Of a stretch of 64,000 bases of DNA, positions 48,899-57,397 are shown one piece after another. The stretch is from Azospirillum picis. Lineage in GTDB: Bacteria; Pseudomonadota; Alphaproteobacteria; Azospirillales; Azospirillaceae. A program made the translations under genes and the position numbers. The notes below the pieces were generated by a model, which saw only the letters and a list, made by a program, of their open reading frames with translations, was not told the origin of the DNA and made no database searches. Numbering within the stretch: the first letter of the stretch is position 1; every line of letters begins with the position of its first letter. The DNA is taken from positions 1-64,000 of the forward strand of contig NZ_JAGINO010000014.1 of the NCBI RefSeq assembly GCF_017876115.1. The letters run 5' to 3'.

Positions 48899-50332
48899 AT
48901 GATCGAACGGGAAGAGGACGAACTGTTCGCCGACGACGACGAGGACTTCGTCGAGGGTCGACCAACGGTCGGCGACGGCTGCGCCGGTTCGCCCGGGGCC
49001 GAGCCATGGCCGGTGCTGGTCGTCGACGACGACGACCAGGTGCATGCGATGACGCGGGTGCTGCTGAACGACTTCGAGTTCGAGGGCCGCCGCTTCGCCA
49101 TCGTCAGCGCCTTCTCGGCCGCCGAGGCGCGGGCGATCCTCGCCCGGCAGCCGGACCTGCCGGTGGCGCTGGTCGACGTGGTGATGGAGACCCAGGATGC
49201 GGGCCTGCAACTCGTCCATCACATCCGCCGCGAGCTCAACAACCGCCACATACGGATCATTCTGCGCACCGGCCAGCCGGGCCAGGCGCCGGAACGGGAG
49301 GCGATCGTCGCCTATGACATCAACGACTACAAGAGCAAGGCCGAATTGACGGCACAGAAGCTGTTCACCAGCCTGGTGGGTGCGATGCGCGGCTGGCGTG
49401 ATCTCGTCACCATCGAGAAGCTGAACCAGTCGCTGGAGCTTCGCGTCGCGGAACGAACCGCCGAACTGGAGCGCCAGAGGGCGCTGGCCGAGGAGCAGCG
49501 CCGGTTCATCGAGAATCTCGTCGAGATGATACCGAGCCCGGTGTGGTTCCGGGACATGGACGGTCGCTACGGCCTGTGCAACCGCGCCTTCCGGGAGCTG
49601 TTTCCCGGCACGGCGGAGGGGGAGGAGGCGATCGGCGCCGAACTGCGGGCGCTGTCGAACGGCCTGACGGCATTCTCCGAATCGATCACCGTGGAGACCA
49701 GCGTCACCGGGCCGGACGGCGGACGGCGGGAACTGCTGGTGGTCAACCGCCCGCTGAGCGGCCAGGACGGCCAGCCGGCCGGGCTGATCGGCATCGCGAC
49801 CGACATCACCGAGCGCCGGCGGATGGAGCGTGACCTGCACCGTCTGGCGACCACAGACCCGTTGAGCGAGGCCTTCAACCGCCGGCATGTGCTGCACCTG
49901 ATGGAGCGGATGCTGGCCGGCAGCCGGGACGAGGCCGGCAGCGTCATCATGCTCGACATCGACCATTTCAAGAGCATCAACGACGGGTTCGGCCATGCGG
50001 CCGGCGACGCCGCCATCCGCGCCACGGTGGCCGAGATCCGCCGCCATCTGCGCGGCAGTGACGCCGTCGGGCGGATCGGCGGCGAGGAGTTCGCCATCCT
50101 GCTGCCCGCCACGCCGCTCGCGCAGGCGGCCGGGATCGCCGAGCGCCTGCGCGGCGGCCTCGCCGCACTGAGCGTCACGCTGCCGAACGGCCGGCCCCTG
50201 AGCCTGACCGCCAGCTTCGGCGTCACCCAGCTCGATCCCCCCGCCGACACGGTCGAGGCGGTGCTGGGCCGCGCCGACCAGGCGCTCTACCGGGCCAAGG
50301 GCGGCGGCCGCGACCGGGTGGAACTGGGGTGA
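48899..50332 (+). CDS. REC-PAS-GGDEF response regulator (diguanylate cyclase)
   Basis: 477 aa. An acidic N-terminal tail is followed by a receiver domain (about 38-160; VLVVDDDDQVHAM, Asp in VALVDVVMETQDAG), the linker NDYKSKAELTAQKLFTSLVGA seen in DUF3369-type regulators, a coiled coil, a PAS domain (200-305) and a GGDEF domain with an intact active loop GGEEF and substrate segment MLDIDHFKSINDGFGH. Probably makes cyclic di-GMP when phosphorylated by the kinase encoded two genes upstream. The linker suggests descent from a REC-DUF3369 protein in which the middle domain was replaced by PAS. Confidence 0.93.
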   Translation: MIEREEDELFADDDEDFVEGRPTVGDGCAGSPGAEPWPVLVVDDDDQVHAMTRVLLNDFEFEGRRFAIVSAFSAAEARAILARQPDLPVALVDVVMETQDAGLQLVHHIRRELNNRHIRIILRTGQPGQAPEREAIVAYDINDYKSKAELTAQKLFTSLVGAMRGWRDLVTIEKLNQSLELRVAERTAELERQRALAEEQRRFIENLVEMIPSPVWFRDMDGRYGLCNRAFRELFPGTAEGEEAIGAELRALSNGLTAFSESITVETSVTGPDGGRRELLVVNRPLSGQDGQPAGLIGIATDITERRRMERDLHRLATTDPLSEAFNRRHVLHLMERMLAGSRDEAGSVIMLDIDHFKSINDGFGHAAGDAAIRATVAEIRRHLRGSDAVGRIGGEEFAILLPATPLAQAAGIAERLRGGLAALSVTLPNGRPLSLTASFGVTQLDPPADTVEAVLGRADQALYRAKGGGRDRVELG

Positions 50333-50350
50333 ACGGCCGGGCCGGCGGCC

Positions 50351-51976
50351 TCAGCGTTCGACCGTGACCTTCCGCATCATGCCCTGGTCCTCGTGGACCA
50401 GGGTGTGGCAGTGGAAGACGTAGATGCCGTCATAGTCGAGGTAGCGGGTGCGGAAGCGGATGTGGCCGTTGGGCGGGATGGTGATGGTGTCCATCCAGCG
50501 GCCGGGCGGAACCGCCACCGGCAATCCCTTGGCCTCCAGCACCTGGAACGGGTTGATATGGATGTGGAAGGGGTGGGGATCGTCCGTCTGGTTGCTCAGC
50601 GTCCACTCCTCCGCGGTTCCGAGCTTGGCCTGGAAGCCGGTCTCCGTTTCCGAGAAGGGGCGGCCGTCGATGGTCCAGGTCCAGTAGGGCAGGGTGCCGA
50701 TCTGGCCGAACCCGACATGGCGGCCGCGCAGGATCTCCCGGTCGTCGACCGGCCGGAGATGGCCGGCGAAATCCGTGCCGTAATCGACCAGCGGTCCTTC
50801 GTAGAGCGTCATGTCGTCCGCCTCACGCCCGATCGTCACGGTGGCGAGCGGGCCGTAGCTGACGCCGAAGTTCGTGCCGCCGTCGAGGGTGTAGCGCCCG
50901 GGCCGGTTGGACGCCTTCACCAGCAGTTCGGCACGGTTGCCGGGTGCCAGGAAGATCGCCGGGCTGGTCTCCGTCGTCTCCAGCGGGATGCCGTCGAACC
51001 CGAGCGCGACGAACCCGTGCTCCTCCAGGGTCAGGGTTAGGAAGCGATCGTGCGTGGCGTTGACGAGGCGCCAGCGCTGCACCTCGCCGCGCTTCATCGG
51101 GATCGACGGCCGTCGTTGCCCGTTGATGTAGACCTGCGTGCCGTTGCCCAGGGTCGCATAATCCTCAAGCGTGCCCTTGCCGTCGACCGGAAGGCTCTGG
51201 AGCAGCATGACCACGTCCTTGGCCTTGGCGATCGCGCCGATGCGGTCGACCTTGCCCTCGACGATCAGCGCGCCGGCCATGCCGCTCGCCACCTGCAGGG
51301 CGACCGACCCGTGGCGGTGGGCGTGGTAGAAGTTCAGGCCGCAGGGATGGGACTCCGGGATGCGGTAGCTGTAGTTTTCCGTCTGGCCCGGCTCCACGGT
51401 CAGCAGCACGTTGTCGGCCGGCGATTTCGGCGACACATGCAGGCCGTGCATGTGCATGTTGGTCATGTCGAAGCCGTGCGGCACATTGGGTCCGGACATG
51501 CCGGGCATGGCCGGAGCGGCGTGGTGGCCCTGGCCATGCCCTCCTTGGCCATGCCCTCCCTCACCATGCCCACCCTGGTTCGGGGGCGTCTGGGCGCCCG
51601 CCGGCGGCGTGGGGAACCCGTTGCGGAGCGCCAGGTTCAGCGTGCCGCCGGCAGCGACGCGCAGGGTTCGGGGGCGCGGCCCGCCGTCGTAGCTGCGCAG
51701 CCGCACCGTCCGCCCGTCCAGGTCGTAGGTGCGATAGGCCGCCATCACCGCAACGGACAGCGTTCCGCTCCGCGGGTCCGCGCGGACATCCTCCGGAAGA
51801 ATCAGCTCGCCGGACGATGCCGAGGGCGTTCCCGCGTCACCGGGCTTGCCCGGAGGACCGCCCTCCGGCGTGCAGGCCGCCAGCAGGCCGGAGAGGCCGG
51901 CGCAGAGCGCGGCGGCGCTGGTGCCGGTGAGCAGGGTGCGGCGGCCGAGCAGCGGCAGCGTGACGTGGTCTTTCAT
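50351..51976 (-). CDS. Tat lipoprotein multicopper oxidase with His/Gly-rich insert
   Basis: 541 aa. Twin-arginine motif (GRRTLLTG) and lipobox (LLAAC, about residue 35) mark a Tat-exported lipoprotein. Copper motifs: NMHMHGLH (in place of the usual HWHG), FYHAHRHGS, DPHPFHIHINPFQ and HCHTLVHEDQGMM with axial Met. Residues 133-160 hold a GGHGEGGHGQGGHGQGHH stretch followed by MPGMSG, a likely copper-loading loop. It is the last gene after the two dehydrogenase subunits, 18 bp after the GMC gene stop, and convergent with the GGDEF gene. It might accept electrons from that dehydrogenase, but this is inference. Confidence 0.92.
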   Translation of the reverse strand: MKDHVTLPLLGRRTLLTGTSAAALCAGLSGLLAACTPEGGPPGKPGDAGTPSASSGELILPEDVRADPRSGTLSVAVMAAYRTYDLDGRTVRLRSYDGGPRPRTLRVAAGGTLNLALRNGFPTPPAGAQTPPNQGGHGEGGHGQGGHGQGHHAAPAMPGMSGPNVPHGFDMTNMHMHGLHVSPKSPADNVLLTVEPGQTENYSYRIPESHPCGLNFYHAHRHGSVALQVASGMAGALIVEGKVDRIGAIAKAKDVVMLLQSLPVDGKGTLEDYATLGNGTQVYINGQRRPSIPMKRGEVQRWRLVNATHDRFLTLTLEEHGFVALGFDGIPLETTETSPAIFLAPGNRAELLVKASNRPGRYTLDGGTNFGVSYGPLATVTIGREADDMTLYEGPLVDYGTDFAGHLRPVDDREILRGRHVGFGQIGTLPYWTWTIDGRPFSETETGFQAKLGTAEEWTLSNQTDDPHPFHIHINPFQVLEAKGLPVAVPPGRWMDTITIPPNGHIRFRTRYLDYDGIYVFHCHTLVHEDQGMMRKVTVER

Positions 51977-51994
51977 GTCCCCGGTTCCGTCGGT

Positions 51995-53689
51995 TCAGCC
52001 CAGGCTGAGTTCATGGTGGATCTGGTCGGCGGCGCGCAGCGCCAGCGCGGCGGCGGTCAGCGACGGCGATACGATGCCGGTGGTCGGATAGACGCCGGTG
52101 CCGATGATGAAGAGGTTCCGGTGGTCATGAGCCCGGCATTGCGGGTCGACGACCGATGCGGCGGGCGACCGCCCCATCACGGTGGTCCCGACGATGATCG
52201 CCGTTTCCACCGCCGGCGTGATTTCCTCGGTGATGGTCCCCTGCAGGGCCTTGAACACCTCGCGGTGCATCTGGCGGGCCACCTCGATGCCGCGGCGGGT
52301 GTAGTCGTCCCAGCCGAAGGTGATCCGCGGGCGCGGGAAGCCCAGCCCGTCGCGTTCCTTCTCGTCGGGGACGATGCGGTTGTTGGGGTTGGGCAGGACG
52401 TCGACCATGCTGCCGAGCATCACCTCGCGCTCGGTCCGCTCCCGCAGCGTCCGGTTCAACGCCTCGCCGAACAGGCCCTGGGCGATCAGGTCCTGGACGC
52501 GGTCGGCCGGCCCCAGCGTGGCGTTCCAGCCGCCATTGACGAAGTTGGTGGCGATCGCGCCGTGGGTCGCGCGGAAGTCGCCGTCACGCAGCGACTTCAG
52601 GCCCCCGGTGGCGCTCACCGGGCCGCGGTAGGGGAAGGTGGCGTGCGGCGCGTAGCCCTGCGTGTTGACGTCGGCCAGCCCGATCAGGTTGCGCCCGACC
52701 ATGTCGGAGGAGTTGGCGACGCCGCGGCGGCTGTATTCGCCCGTCGACATCAGCAGCAGCTTCGGCGTCTCGATGGCGTGGGCGGCGAGGATATAGCGCC
52801 TGCCGACTGCGCGGCCCTCCCAGCCGTCGGGATGGCGGTAGCGCAGGCCGGTCACCAGCCCGTCGCTCCCGACCTCGATGTGGTAGACCACGCGCTTGTC
52901 GAAGACCCGCGCCCCCCGCTCCTCGGCCTTGGTGACGTGGACGCTGGCGTCGTACTTGGCGGCGATGGGGCAGATGAAGCGGCAGGAGGCATTGCCGCAG
53001 CATTGCGGCCGCCCGTCATGGGGAATCGAATTGCGCGAATGCGGGTAGGGGCCGAAGGCCAGCCGGGTCGGGCCGAACCGCCGGCCCTCGCATGTGTAGG
53101 AGAAATCGACCGTCGCCGCCTTCCCGCCGACGGTCAGGTCGGTATAGGACATCGGCACCTTGGGCAGGGGAAAGGATTCGCCATGGCGGTCCGGCCCGAT
53201 GTAGTCGGTGCCGTCGCCGGCAACCCCCCATTCCGCCTCCGCCCGCGTGTAGTAGGGCAGGATCTCGCTGTATTCGATCGGCCAATCGACCCCGACGCCA
53301 TATGCCGACCGCATGCGGAAATCGTTGGGGTAGTGGCGCTCCGCATGGCCGGTCCAATGCCAGGAACTGCCGCCGACACCGCGCAGGAAGAGGCCCTGGA
53401 ACCGCTGCTGCCCCTTGCCGACCTCCTGGATGTAGTAGTTGCGGACATCCTGCTCGTTGGGCTGCGGCGCGTACCAGGGATTCTCGTAAGGGGCGTTCGT
53501 GCCCTTCAGCGGCGAGGCGCGGAACCGTTCGACCGCTTCCACCCGGTCGATGCGCGGCCCGGCGTCGATCACGGCGACCTTGTGTTCGCGGGCCAGCTCA
53601 TAGGCGGCAAGGCCGCCGACGACACCGGAGCCGATGATGATGATGTCGGCCTCGATGGTTTCCACAGGGGCCGGGTGCTCATGCTGCAT
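51995..53689 (-). CDS. GMC-type FAD sugar/alcohol dehydrogenase large subunit
   Basis: 564 aa. FAD-binding N-terminus DIIIIGSGVVGGLAAYELA, GVGGSSWHWTGHAERHYPNDF, and C-terminal GTGVYPTTGIVSPSLTAAALALRAAD with the GMC signature. The segment PQCCGNASCRFICPIAAKYDA with four Cys is typical of the gluconate/sorbitol/glucose dehydrogenase subfamily, where it holds an iron-sulfur cluster. No signal peptide: in this family it is co-exported with the small Tat subunit encoded upstream. The start at 53689 puts the FAD loop near the N-terminus as usual. Confidence 0.92.
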   Translation of the reverse strand: MQHEHPAPVETIEADIIIIGSGVVGGLAAYELAREHKVAVIDAGPRIDRVEAVERFRASPLKGTNAPYENPWYAPQPNEQDVRNYYIQEVGKGQQRFQGLFLRGVGGSSWHWTGHAERHYPNDFRMRSAYGVGVDWPIEYSEILPYYTRAEAEWGVAGDGTDYIGPDRHGESFPLPKVPMSYTDLTVGGKAATVDFSYTCEGRRFGPTRLAFGPYPHSRNSIPHDGRPQCCGNASCRFICPIAAKYDASVHVTKAEERGARVFDKRVVYHIEVGSDGLVTGLRYRHPDGWEGRAVGRRYILAAHAIETPKLLLMSTGEYSRRGVANSSDMVGRNLIGLADVNTQGYAPHATFPYRGPVSATGGLKSLRDGDFRATHGAIATNFVNGGWNATLGPADRVQDLIAQGLFGEALNRTLRERTEREVMLGSMVDVLPNPNNRIVPDEKERDGLGFPRPRITFGWDDYTRRGIEVARQMHREVFKALQGTITEEITPAVETAIIVGTTVMGRSPAASVVDPQCRAHDHRNLFIIGTGVYPTTGIVSPSLTAAALALRAADQIHHELSLG

Positions 53690-53702
53690 GGGGGTTCCCT
53701 TC

Positions 53703-54224
53703 TCAGATCCGATCATCCGCGCCGGCGGGCGCGTAGGGATTTTCCCAGTAGCCGAACGGGCCGCCGCAGGTGGCCGGCGGCTTGGTGAAGGCACAGGAGC
53801 GCCACATCAGCGCATCGTTGTAGAACAGCGCGGTACCGCCGTTCCGGCCCTTCCGGGCGGTGGAGCCGGTGTACCAGAGGCTCGTCAGTTCCTGCGCGAT
53901 CGGCAGCAGGTCATGCCGACGCAGGAGCGGCGCCAGATCGCTGCCTTCCGGTGCGCCATTCACCACAGCCAGCAGGCGGACCAGCGGCGCCTCGCCATGG
54001 CTGCGGCGCATCGTGTTCCAGACGATTTGGCCGATGTCGAGATAGGAGAGGTCGAGCGGAATGCCGGTCAGCCGCTGCGAAGCCGCCAGCAGCGGCTTGA
54101 GGTCCTTCAGCGCCGCCGCGACGGCGTCGAGCGGGGAAAGGGCCAGGGCGGCGGTGCCGGCTATTCCCGCCAGCACCTCCCGCCGGGAGGGTGTCAGGGG
54201 AGAAGGGGCTGGCGTATCTGACAT
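53703..54224 (-). CDS. Sugar dehydrogenase small (Tat hitchhiker) subunit
   Basis: 173 aa, FAD-SLDH/gluconate dehydrogenase subunit 3 type. A Tat signal (SRREVLAGIAGTAALALSP) is followed by a helical domain with LTGIPLDLSYLDIGQIVW and a C-terminal segment YNDALMWRSCAFTKPPATCGGPFGYWENPY characteristic of the family. It escorts the FAD subunit through the Tat system. First gene of the operon; the third usual partner, a multihaem cytochrome c, is absent here. Confidence 0.92.
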   Translation of the reverse strand: MSDTPAPSPLTPSRREVLAGIAGTAALALSPLDAVAAALKDLKPLLAASQRLTGIPLDLSYLDIGQIVWNTMRRSHGEAPLVRLLAVVNGAPEGSDLAPLLRRHDLLPIAQELTSLWYTGSTARKGRNGGTALFYNDALMWRSCAFTKPPATCGGPFGYWENPYAPAGADDRI

Positions 54225-54442
54225 GTGGCGTGCTCCCGGTCTGACCTGCTTCCGCAGTCGCCCGACTATCCGGGTTATAAGGTGTAGGAGTCAAAATATT
54301 TTCTCCTTTTGAGAGAGTTTTTACGCATCAAAACTACCGTGTCGAGATTGAATCCGCTCTCGCTTCCCGATTTCCAGCCCGATTGCGCGAATCCACGCGA
54401 TGACGGCTTGACCGGCGCCAGCGCAGGAGCTATGCAGATCCC

Positions 54443-54493
54443 ATGGACACCACCGCCACCATGCGAATGCGAATTACCGGCCCGACGCTCTGA
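54443..54493 (+). CDS. Candidate Thr-rich leader peptide upstream of threonine dehydratase
   Basis: Sixteen codons, ATG to TGA, reading MDTTATMRMRITGPTL: five Thr of 16 residues (four ACC, one ACG). A perfect 8-bp hairpin (54482-54501) covers its last codons and stop. The layout recalls amino-acid attenuation leaders, but a U-rich terminator and a clear ribosome site are not seen, and the dehydratase lies 285 bp downstream. Could be chance. Confidence 0.25.
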   Translation: MDTTATMRMRITGPTL

Positions 54494-54501
54494 AGCGTCG
54501 G
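54482..54501 (+). promoter_or_regulatory. Hairpin over the end of the candidate leader peptide
   Basis: Arms CCGACGCT and AGCGTCGG with a CTGA loop, perfect over 8 bp. The loop contains the leader stop. It may be an anti-terminator-like element or simply a stable stem. Confidence 0.35.
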
Positions 54502-54778
54502 AGAGTTGCCGTCTTCGTGTTCAATGGTCGTGTGGAGCGTGTGGCGTGTCGCTGCACCCTGTGGTCGCCGGAACCCCTGATCCGGTCTTTCAAGGCAAAC
54601 GCATCACTCTTCTGACCGCCAGTCCGGTGCGGAACAGCCGTCGCTGCATCAGCGGCCGCATCGGCCCCCGTCTTGGCGAGCGAATGTGTGGCTCGGCGCG
54701 AATTATCATCCCGGTCCGCTGAGGCGGTCCGGGGCACGCCCGCATCTCTCCAGAATTCGTTCGCCGAGGACTTCCGCG

Positions 54779-55768
54779 ATGTTCACCGCGCATGCCGCTG
54801 CCGCGCGCATCCTTGCCCTTTGCCCGCCTCTTTCCGCTCCCGATCCTGGGGAGCGCCTGCCGGCCTGGCTGCCGCTGTCGGCGGTGACCGACGCCGCCCG
54901 CCGCCTGTCCGGCCAGATCGTCCGGACTCCGCTGCTGCACGCCCCGACGCTGGCCCCAGCCGCCGGCCGTGACCTCTGGCTGAAGGCCGAAGTGTTCCAG
55001 GCCACCGGAGCCTTCAAGGAACGTGGCGCCCTGAACCGCCTGCTGCGGCTGACCGCGCCGGAACGTGCCGCCGGCGTGGTGGCGATGTCGGCCGGCAACC
55101 ACGCCCAGGGCGTCGCCCTCCATGCGGCGCGGCTGGGCGTGAGGGCGACCATCGTGATGCCGGAGACCGCGCCCCGCTGCAAGGTTGAGCGGACCGCGGC
55201 GCTGGGCGCAGAGGTGGTGCTGCACGGCGCCACCGTGGGAGAGGCGAAGGGCAGGGCGCTGGAACTGGCGGCGGAGCGACGGCTGACCTTCCTCCACCCC
55301 TACGACGATCCCGACGTCATCGCCGGCCAGGGTACGGTCGGGCTGGAGATCCTTGCCGACCGCCCCGACGTCGACACCGTGGTGGTGCCGGTCGGCGGCG
55401 GCGGGCTGCTGGCGGGCGTCGCCGCCGCCGTCAAGGCGAGGCGGCCGCAGGCGCGGGTGGTCGGCGTTCGCCTCGCCCGCCGCGGCGGACCGACGCTTGC
55501 CGACGGCATCAACGTCCACGCGCTGGGCAAGCTGCCGCAGGCCATCGTCGCCAGCCTCGTCGACCGGGTCGTCGAGGTGGAGGAGGGCGAGATCGCCGCG
55601 GCGATGCGGGCGCTGCACGGCTCCTTCGGCGTGGTGGCCGAGGGGGCGGGTGCCGCCGGCGTCGCGGCCCTCCTTGCCGGCCGGTTGGGCCGCACCGGCC
55701 GCACGGTCGCCGTCCTGTCCGGCCGCAACGTCGATGGCGACACCCTCGCACGGACCTTGGCCGCCTGA
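54779..55768 (+). CDS. Threonine/serine dehydratase (PLP fold type II), short form
   Basis: 329 aa. PLP Lys in TGAFKERGALNRLL (about residue 81), NAG motif in MSAGNHAQGVALHAA, glycine loop PVGGGGLLAGVAAA. No C-terminal ACT regulatory domain, so it resembles the catabolic TdcB type or a serine racemase more than biosynthetic IlvA. ATG 54779 with GAGGA nine bases upstream; the N-terminus has a 20-residue Ala-rich extension. Deaminates Thr to 2-oxobutyrate, or Ser to pyruvate. Confidence 0.88.
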   Translation: MFTAHAAAARILALCPPLSAPDPGERLPAWLPLSAVTDAARRLSGQIVRTPLLHAPTLAPAAGRDLWLKAEVFQATGAFKERGALNRLLRLTAPERAAGVVAMSAGNHAQGVALHAARLGVRATIVMPETAPRCKVERTAALGAEVVLHGATVGEAKGRALELAAERRLTFLHPYDDPDVIAGQGTVGLEILADRPDVDTVVVPVGGGGLLAGVAAAVKARRPQARVVGVRLARRGGPTLADGINVHALGKLPQAIVASLVDRVVEVEEGEIAAAMRALHGSFGVVAEGAGAAGVAALLAGRLGRTGRTVAVLSGRNVDGDTLARTLAA

Positions 55769-55787
55769 GCGGACTGGCCTGGGAGGC

Positions 55788-55812
55788 GGTGCGGGTGGGG
55801 CGAGCCCGCACC
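55788..55812 (+). terminator. Hairpin after the threonine dehydratase gene
   Basis: Arms GGTGCGGG / CCCGCACC around a 9-nt loop, 20 bp past the stop. No U-tract. Likely 3' end. Confidence 0.5.
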
Positions 55813-55857
55813 ACCGGCAAGGCGGGTAGCCCCATTTCGCAATGCGGTAAAGTATGG

Positions 55858-55880
55858 ATAGGTCAACCGAGATGACCTAT
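55858..55880 (+). promoter_or_regulatory. Perfect inverted repeat upstream of the YitT gene
   Basis: ATAGGTCA - 7 nt - TGACCTAT, 8-bp perfect arms, 49 bp upstream of the next start. It has the size and symmetry of a dimeric repressor or activator site. The regulator is unknown. Confidence 0.5.
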
Positions 55881-55928
55881 ATTGGAGGTCGCATGTAAAA
55901 CCCCTGGCGGCACCGAGAGGTGATTGGC

Positions 55929-56585
55929 ATGACGAACAATTCCGCGTCGACTATTTCGCCATCCCCTGTATCGGTCACTTACGATCGCCCCAGCGCGTCG
56001 CACAGTTTCTTTGACAATCTGCAAGGCCAGCTTTTCGGCGTCGTGATGACGTCCTTCGGGATCGCCATCCTGCATGCGGCGGGACTGGTCACCGGTCAGG
56101 CTGCCGGACTGGCCTTTGTGCTGTCTTACGCAACCGGGGCCGATTTCGGAATCCTGTTCTTCCTGGTCAACCTGCCCTTCTATTTTCTTGCGCTGGCGCG
56201 GATCGGCGTGCGCTTCACCATCAAGTCGCTGATCGCGGTCAGCGGCATTTCGGTGCTGGCCAGCCTGCTTCCGCAGATGATGAGCTTCAACGCCATCAAC
56301 CCGTTCGTCGCCGCCGTGCTGGCTGGGTTCTGCGTCGGCATCGGGGTGATCGCGCTGTTCCGCCACGGCTCAAGCGGCGGCGGCGTCGGCATCCTCGCCT
56401 TCTACATCCAGCAGAAGACCGGGTTCCGCGCGGGCTGGCTGCAGGCGCTGGTCGATCTGGCGGTCTTTTCGGCCGCCGCCTTCGTTCTCGATTCGCAGGC
56501 ACTGGCGGCGTCGGCACTGGGAGCGGCGGTGCTGAACGCCTTCGTCGCCTTCAACCACCGCGCCGACTGGTACGTAGCGCGGTAA
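55929..56585 (+). CDS. YitT family (DUF161) membrane protein
   Basis: 218 aa, about five to six hydrophobic helices. VVMTSFGIAILHAAGLVTGQAAGLAFVLSYATG near the N-terminus and RHGSSGGGVGILAFYIQQKTG in the middle match the YitT pattern (glycine-rich loop followed by a phenyl-rich helix). ATG 55929 is preferred over GTG 55920 because GAGAGG lies eight bases upstream. Function of the family is unknown; possible transporter. Likely controlled by the inverted repeat at 55858-55880. Confidence 0.85.
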   Translation: MTNNSASTISPSPVSVTYDRPSASHSFFDNLQGQLFGVVMTSFGIAILHAAGLVTGQAAGLAFVLSYATGADFGILFFLVNLPFYFLALARIGVRFTIKSLIAVSGISVLASLLPQMMSFNAINPFVAAVLAGFCVGIGVIALFRHGSSGGGVGILAFYIQQKTGFRAGWLQALVDLAVFSAAAFVLDSQALAASALGAAVLNAFVAFNHRADWYVAR

Positions 56586-56621
56586 CGGTATCGGCATCGG
56601 GCTCGGGCTCGGCGGTCACGT

Positions 56622-57344
56622 TCACTCGCGGCCGAGCACCCGGTCCACCACCGCGTCGGCCCATTCGCGCGACCGGAAGCTCGCCTTGGCTTCCACCGGG
56701 TCATAGACGCGCTCGACCCAGTCCCAGAAGGGGATCGGGCGCTTCTGGTTGTAGGCGGCGTAGAGTTCGAAGAAATAATCCAGGATGCCGGTCTTGGCCT
56801 GCTTGAAGTGGCCGTACCGCCAGGAGAGCTGCTTCATCGCCTGGTCGAGCGGCTGGCCCTCATGCGCGAACAGGTAGAGCGTCGACATGAAGCCGGCGCG
56901 GTCGGCTCCCGACTTGCAGTGCATCAGCGCCGGATAGGTCATGGTCCGGAACAGCTCGCGCGCCTTCAGGAGCGTCTCCTTCCTGGGCATGTCGCGGGAG
57001 CTGACCGGGAAATCGACCAGTTCCAGGCCCTGGGCGCGGCAGGCCTCCGCCTCCAGGATGTAGGAGGCGCAATCGCGCGAGCCGCGCAGGTTCAGGATGG
57101 TCTTCACGCCGTTGCGCCGCGCCGCAGCGATGTGCGAGGGCGACGGCTGGCTCGCCCGGAACATGCGGGGCGAGATGCGGTAGGTATTGGAGTAGATCAG
57201 CCGGAAGCAGGCATGGTCGATGAACACGCTCTCCAGATGGCCGAGCGCGCGCTGCCACGGCGTGGCCATGCGGCTGCGGCTGCGCTTGATCGCGTCGGCG
57301 AGCGCCGTGGTGGTCACCGCCCGCAAATAGCTCTTCTTCGCCAA
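56622..57344 (-). CDS. Tyrosine/dual-specificity-type phosphatase
   Basis: 240 aa, no signal peptide. The signature HCKSGADRAGF (Cys-x5-Arg) marks a Cys-based phosphatase; RGSRDCASYILEAEACRAQG and the general-acid region upstream are of the DSP/Y_phosphatase3 type, and RASQPSPSHIAAARRNGVKTILNLRG is the usual opening. It starts with TTG at 57344, backed by a strong GGAAGG site six bases upstream; the next in-frame ATG (57269) would lose a basic N-terminus. Downstream of, and in the same direction as, the unknown paralogue pair, with a 53-bp gap. Confidence 0.86.
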   Translation of the reverse strand: MAKKSYLRAVTTTALADAIKRSRSRMATPWQRALGHLESVFIDHACFRLIYSNTYRISPRMFRASQPSPSHIAAARRNGVKTILNLRGSRDCASYILEAEACRAQGLELVDFPVSSRDMPRKETLLKARELFRTMTYPALMHCKSGADRAGFMSTLYLFAHEGQPLDQAMKQLSWRYGHFKQAKTGILDYFFELYAAYNQKRPIPFWDWVERVYDPVEAKASFRSREWADAVVDRVLGRE

Positions 57345-57397
57345 CTTCTACCTTCCGACTCTGACGGAGTGCCAACATAGGCACGACCGGCCTCGCG

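Larger units (their letters stand above)
54225..54778. other. Intergenic region upstream of the threonine dehydratase
   Basis: 554 bp between divergent genes. The first 90 bp are AT-rich and should hold the promoter of the dehydrogenase operon. Further right lie a short Thr-rich frame (54443-54493) and an overlapping perfect hairpin (54482-54501). A 137-codon frame through the region has no convincing start or codon pattern and is not called. Confidence 0.55.

Noticed and set aside
54309-54722. 137-codon frame upstream of the threonine dehydratase
   Set aside because: No ribosome site, irregular composition and no family pattern; the region looks non-coding.
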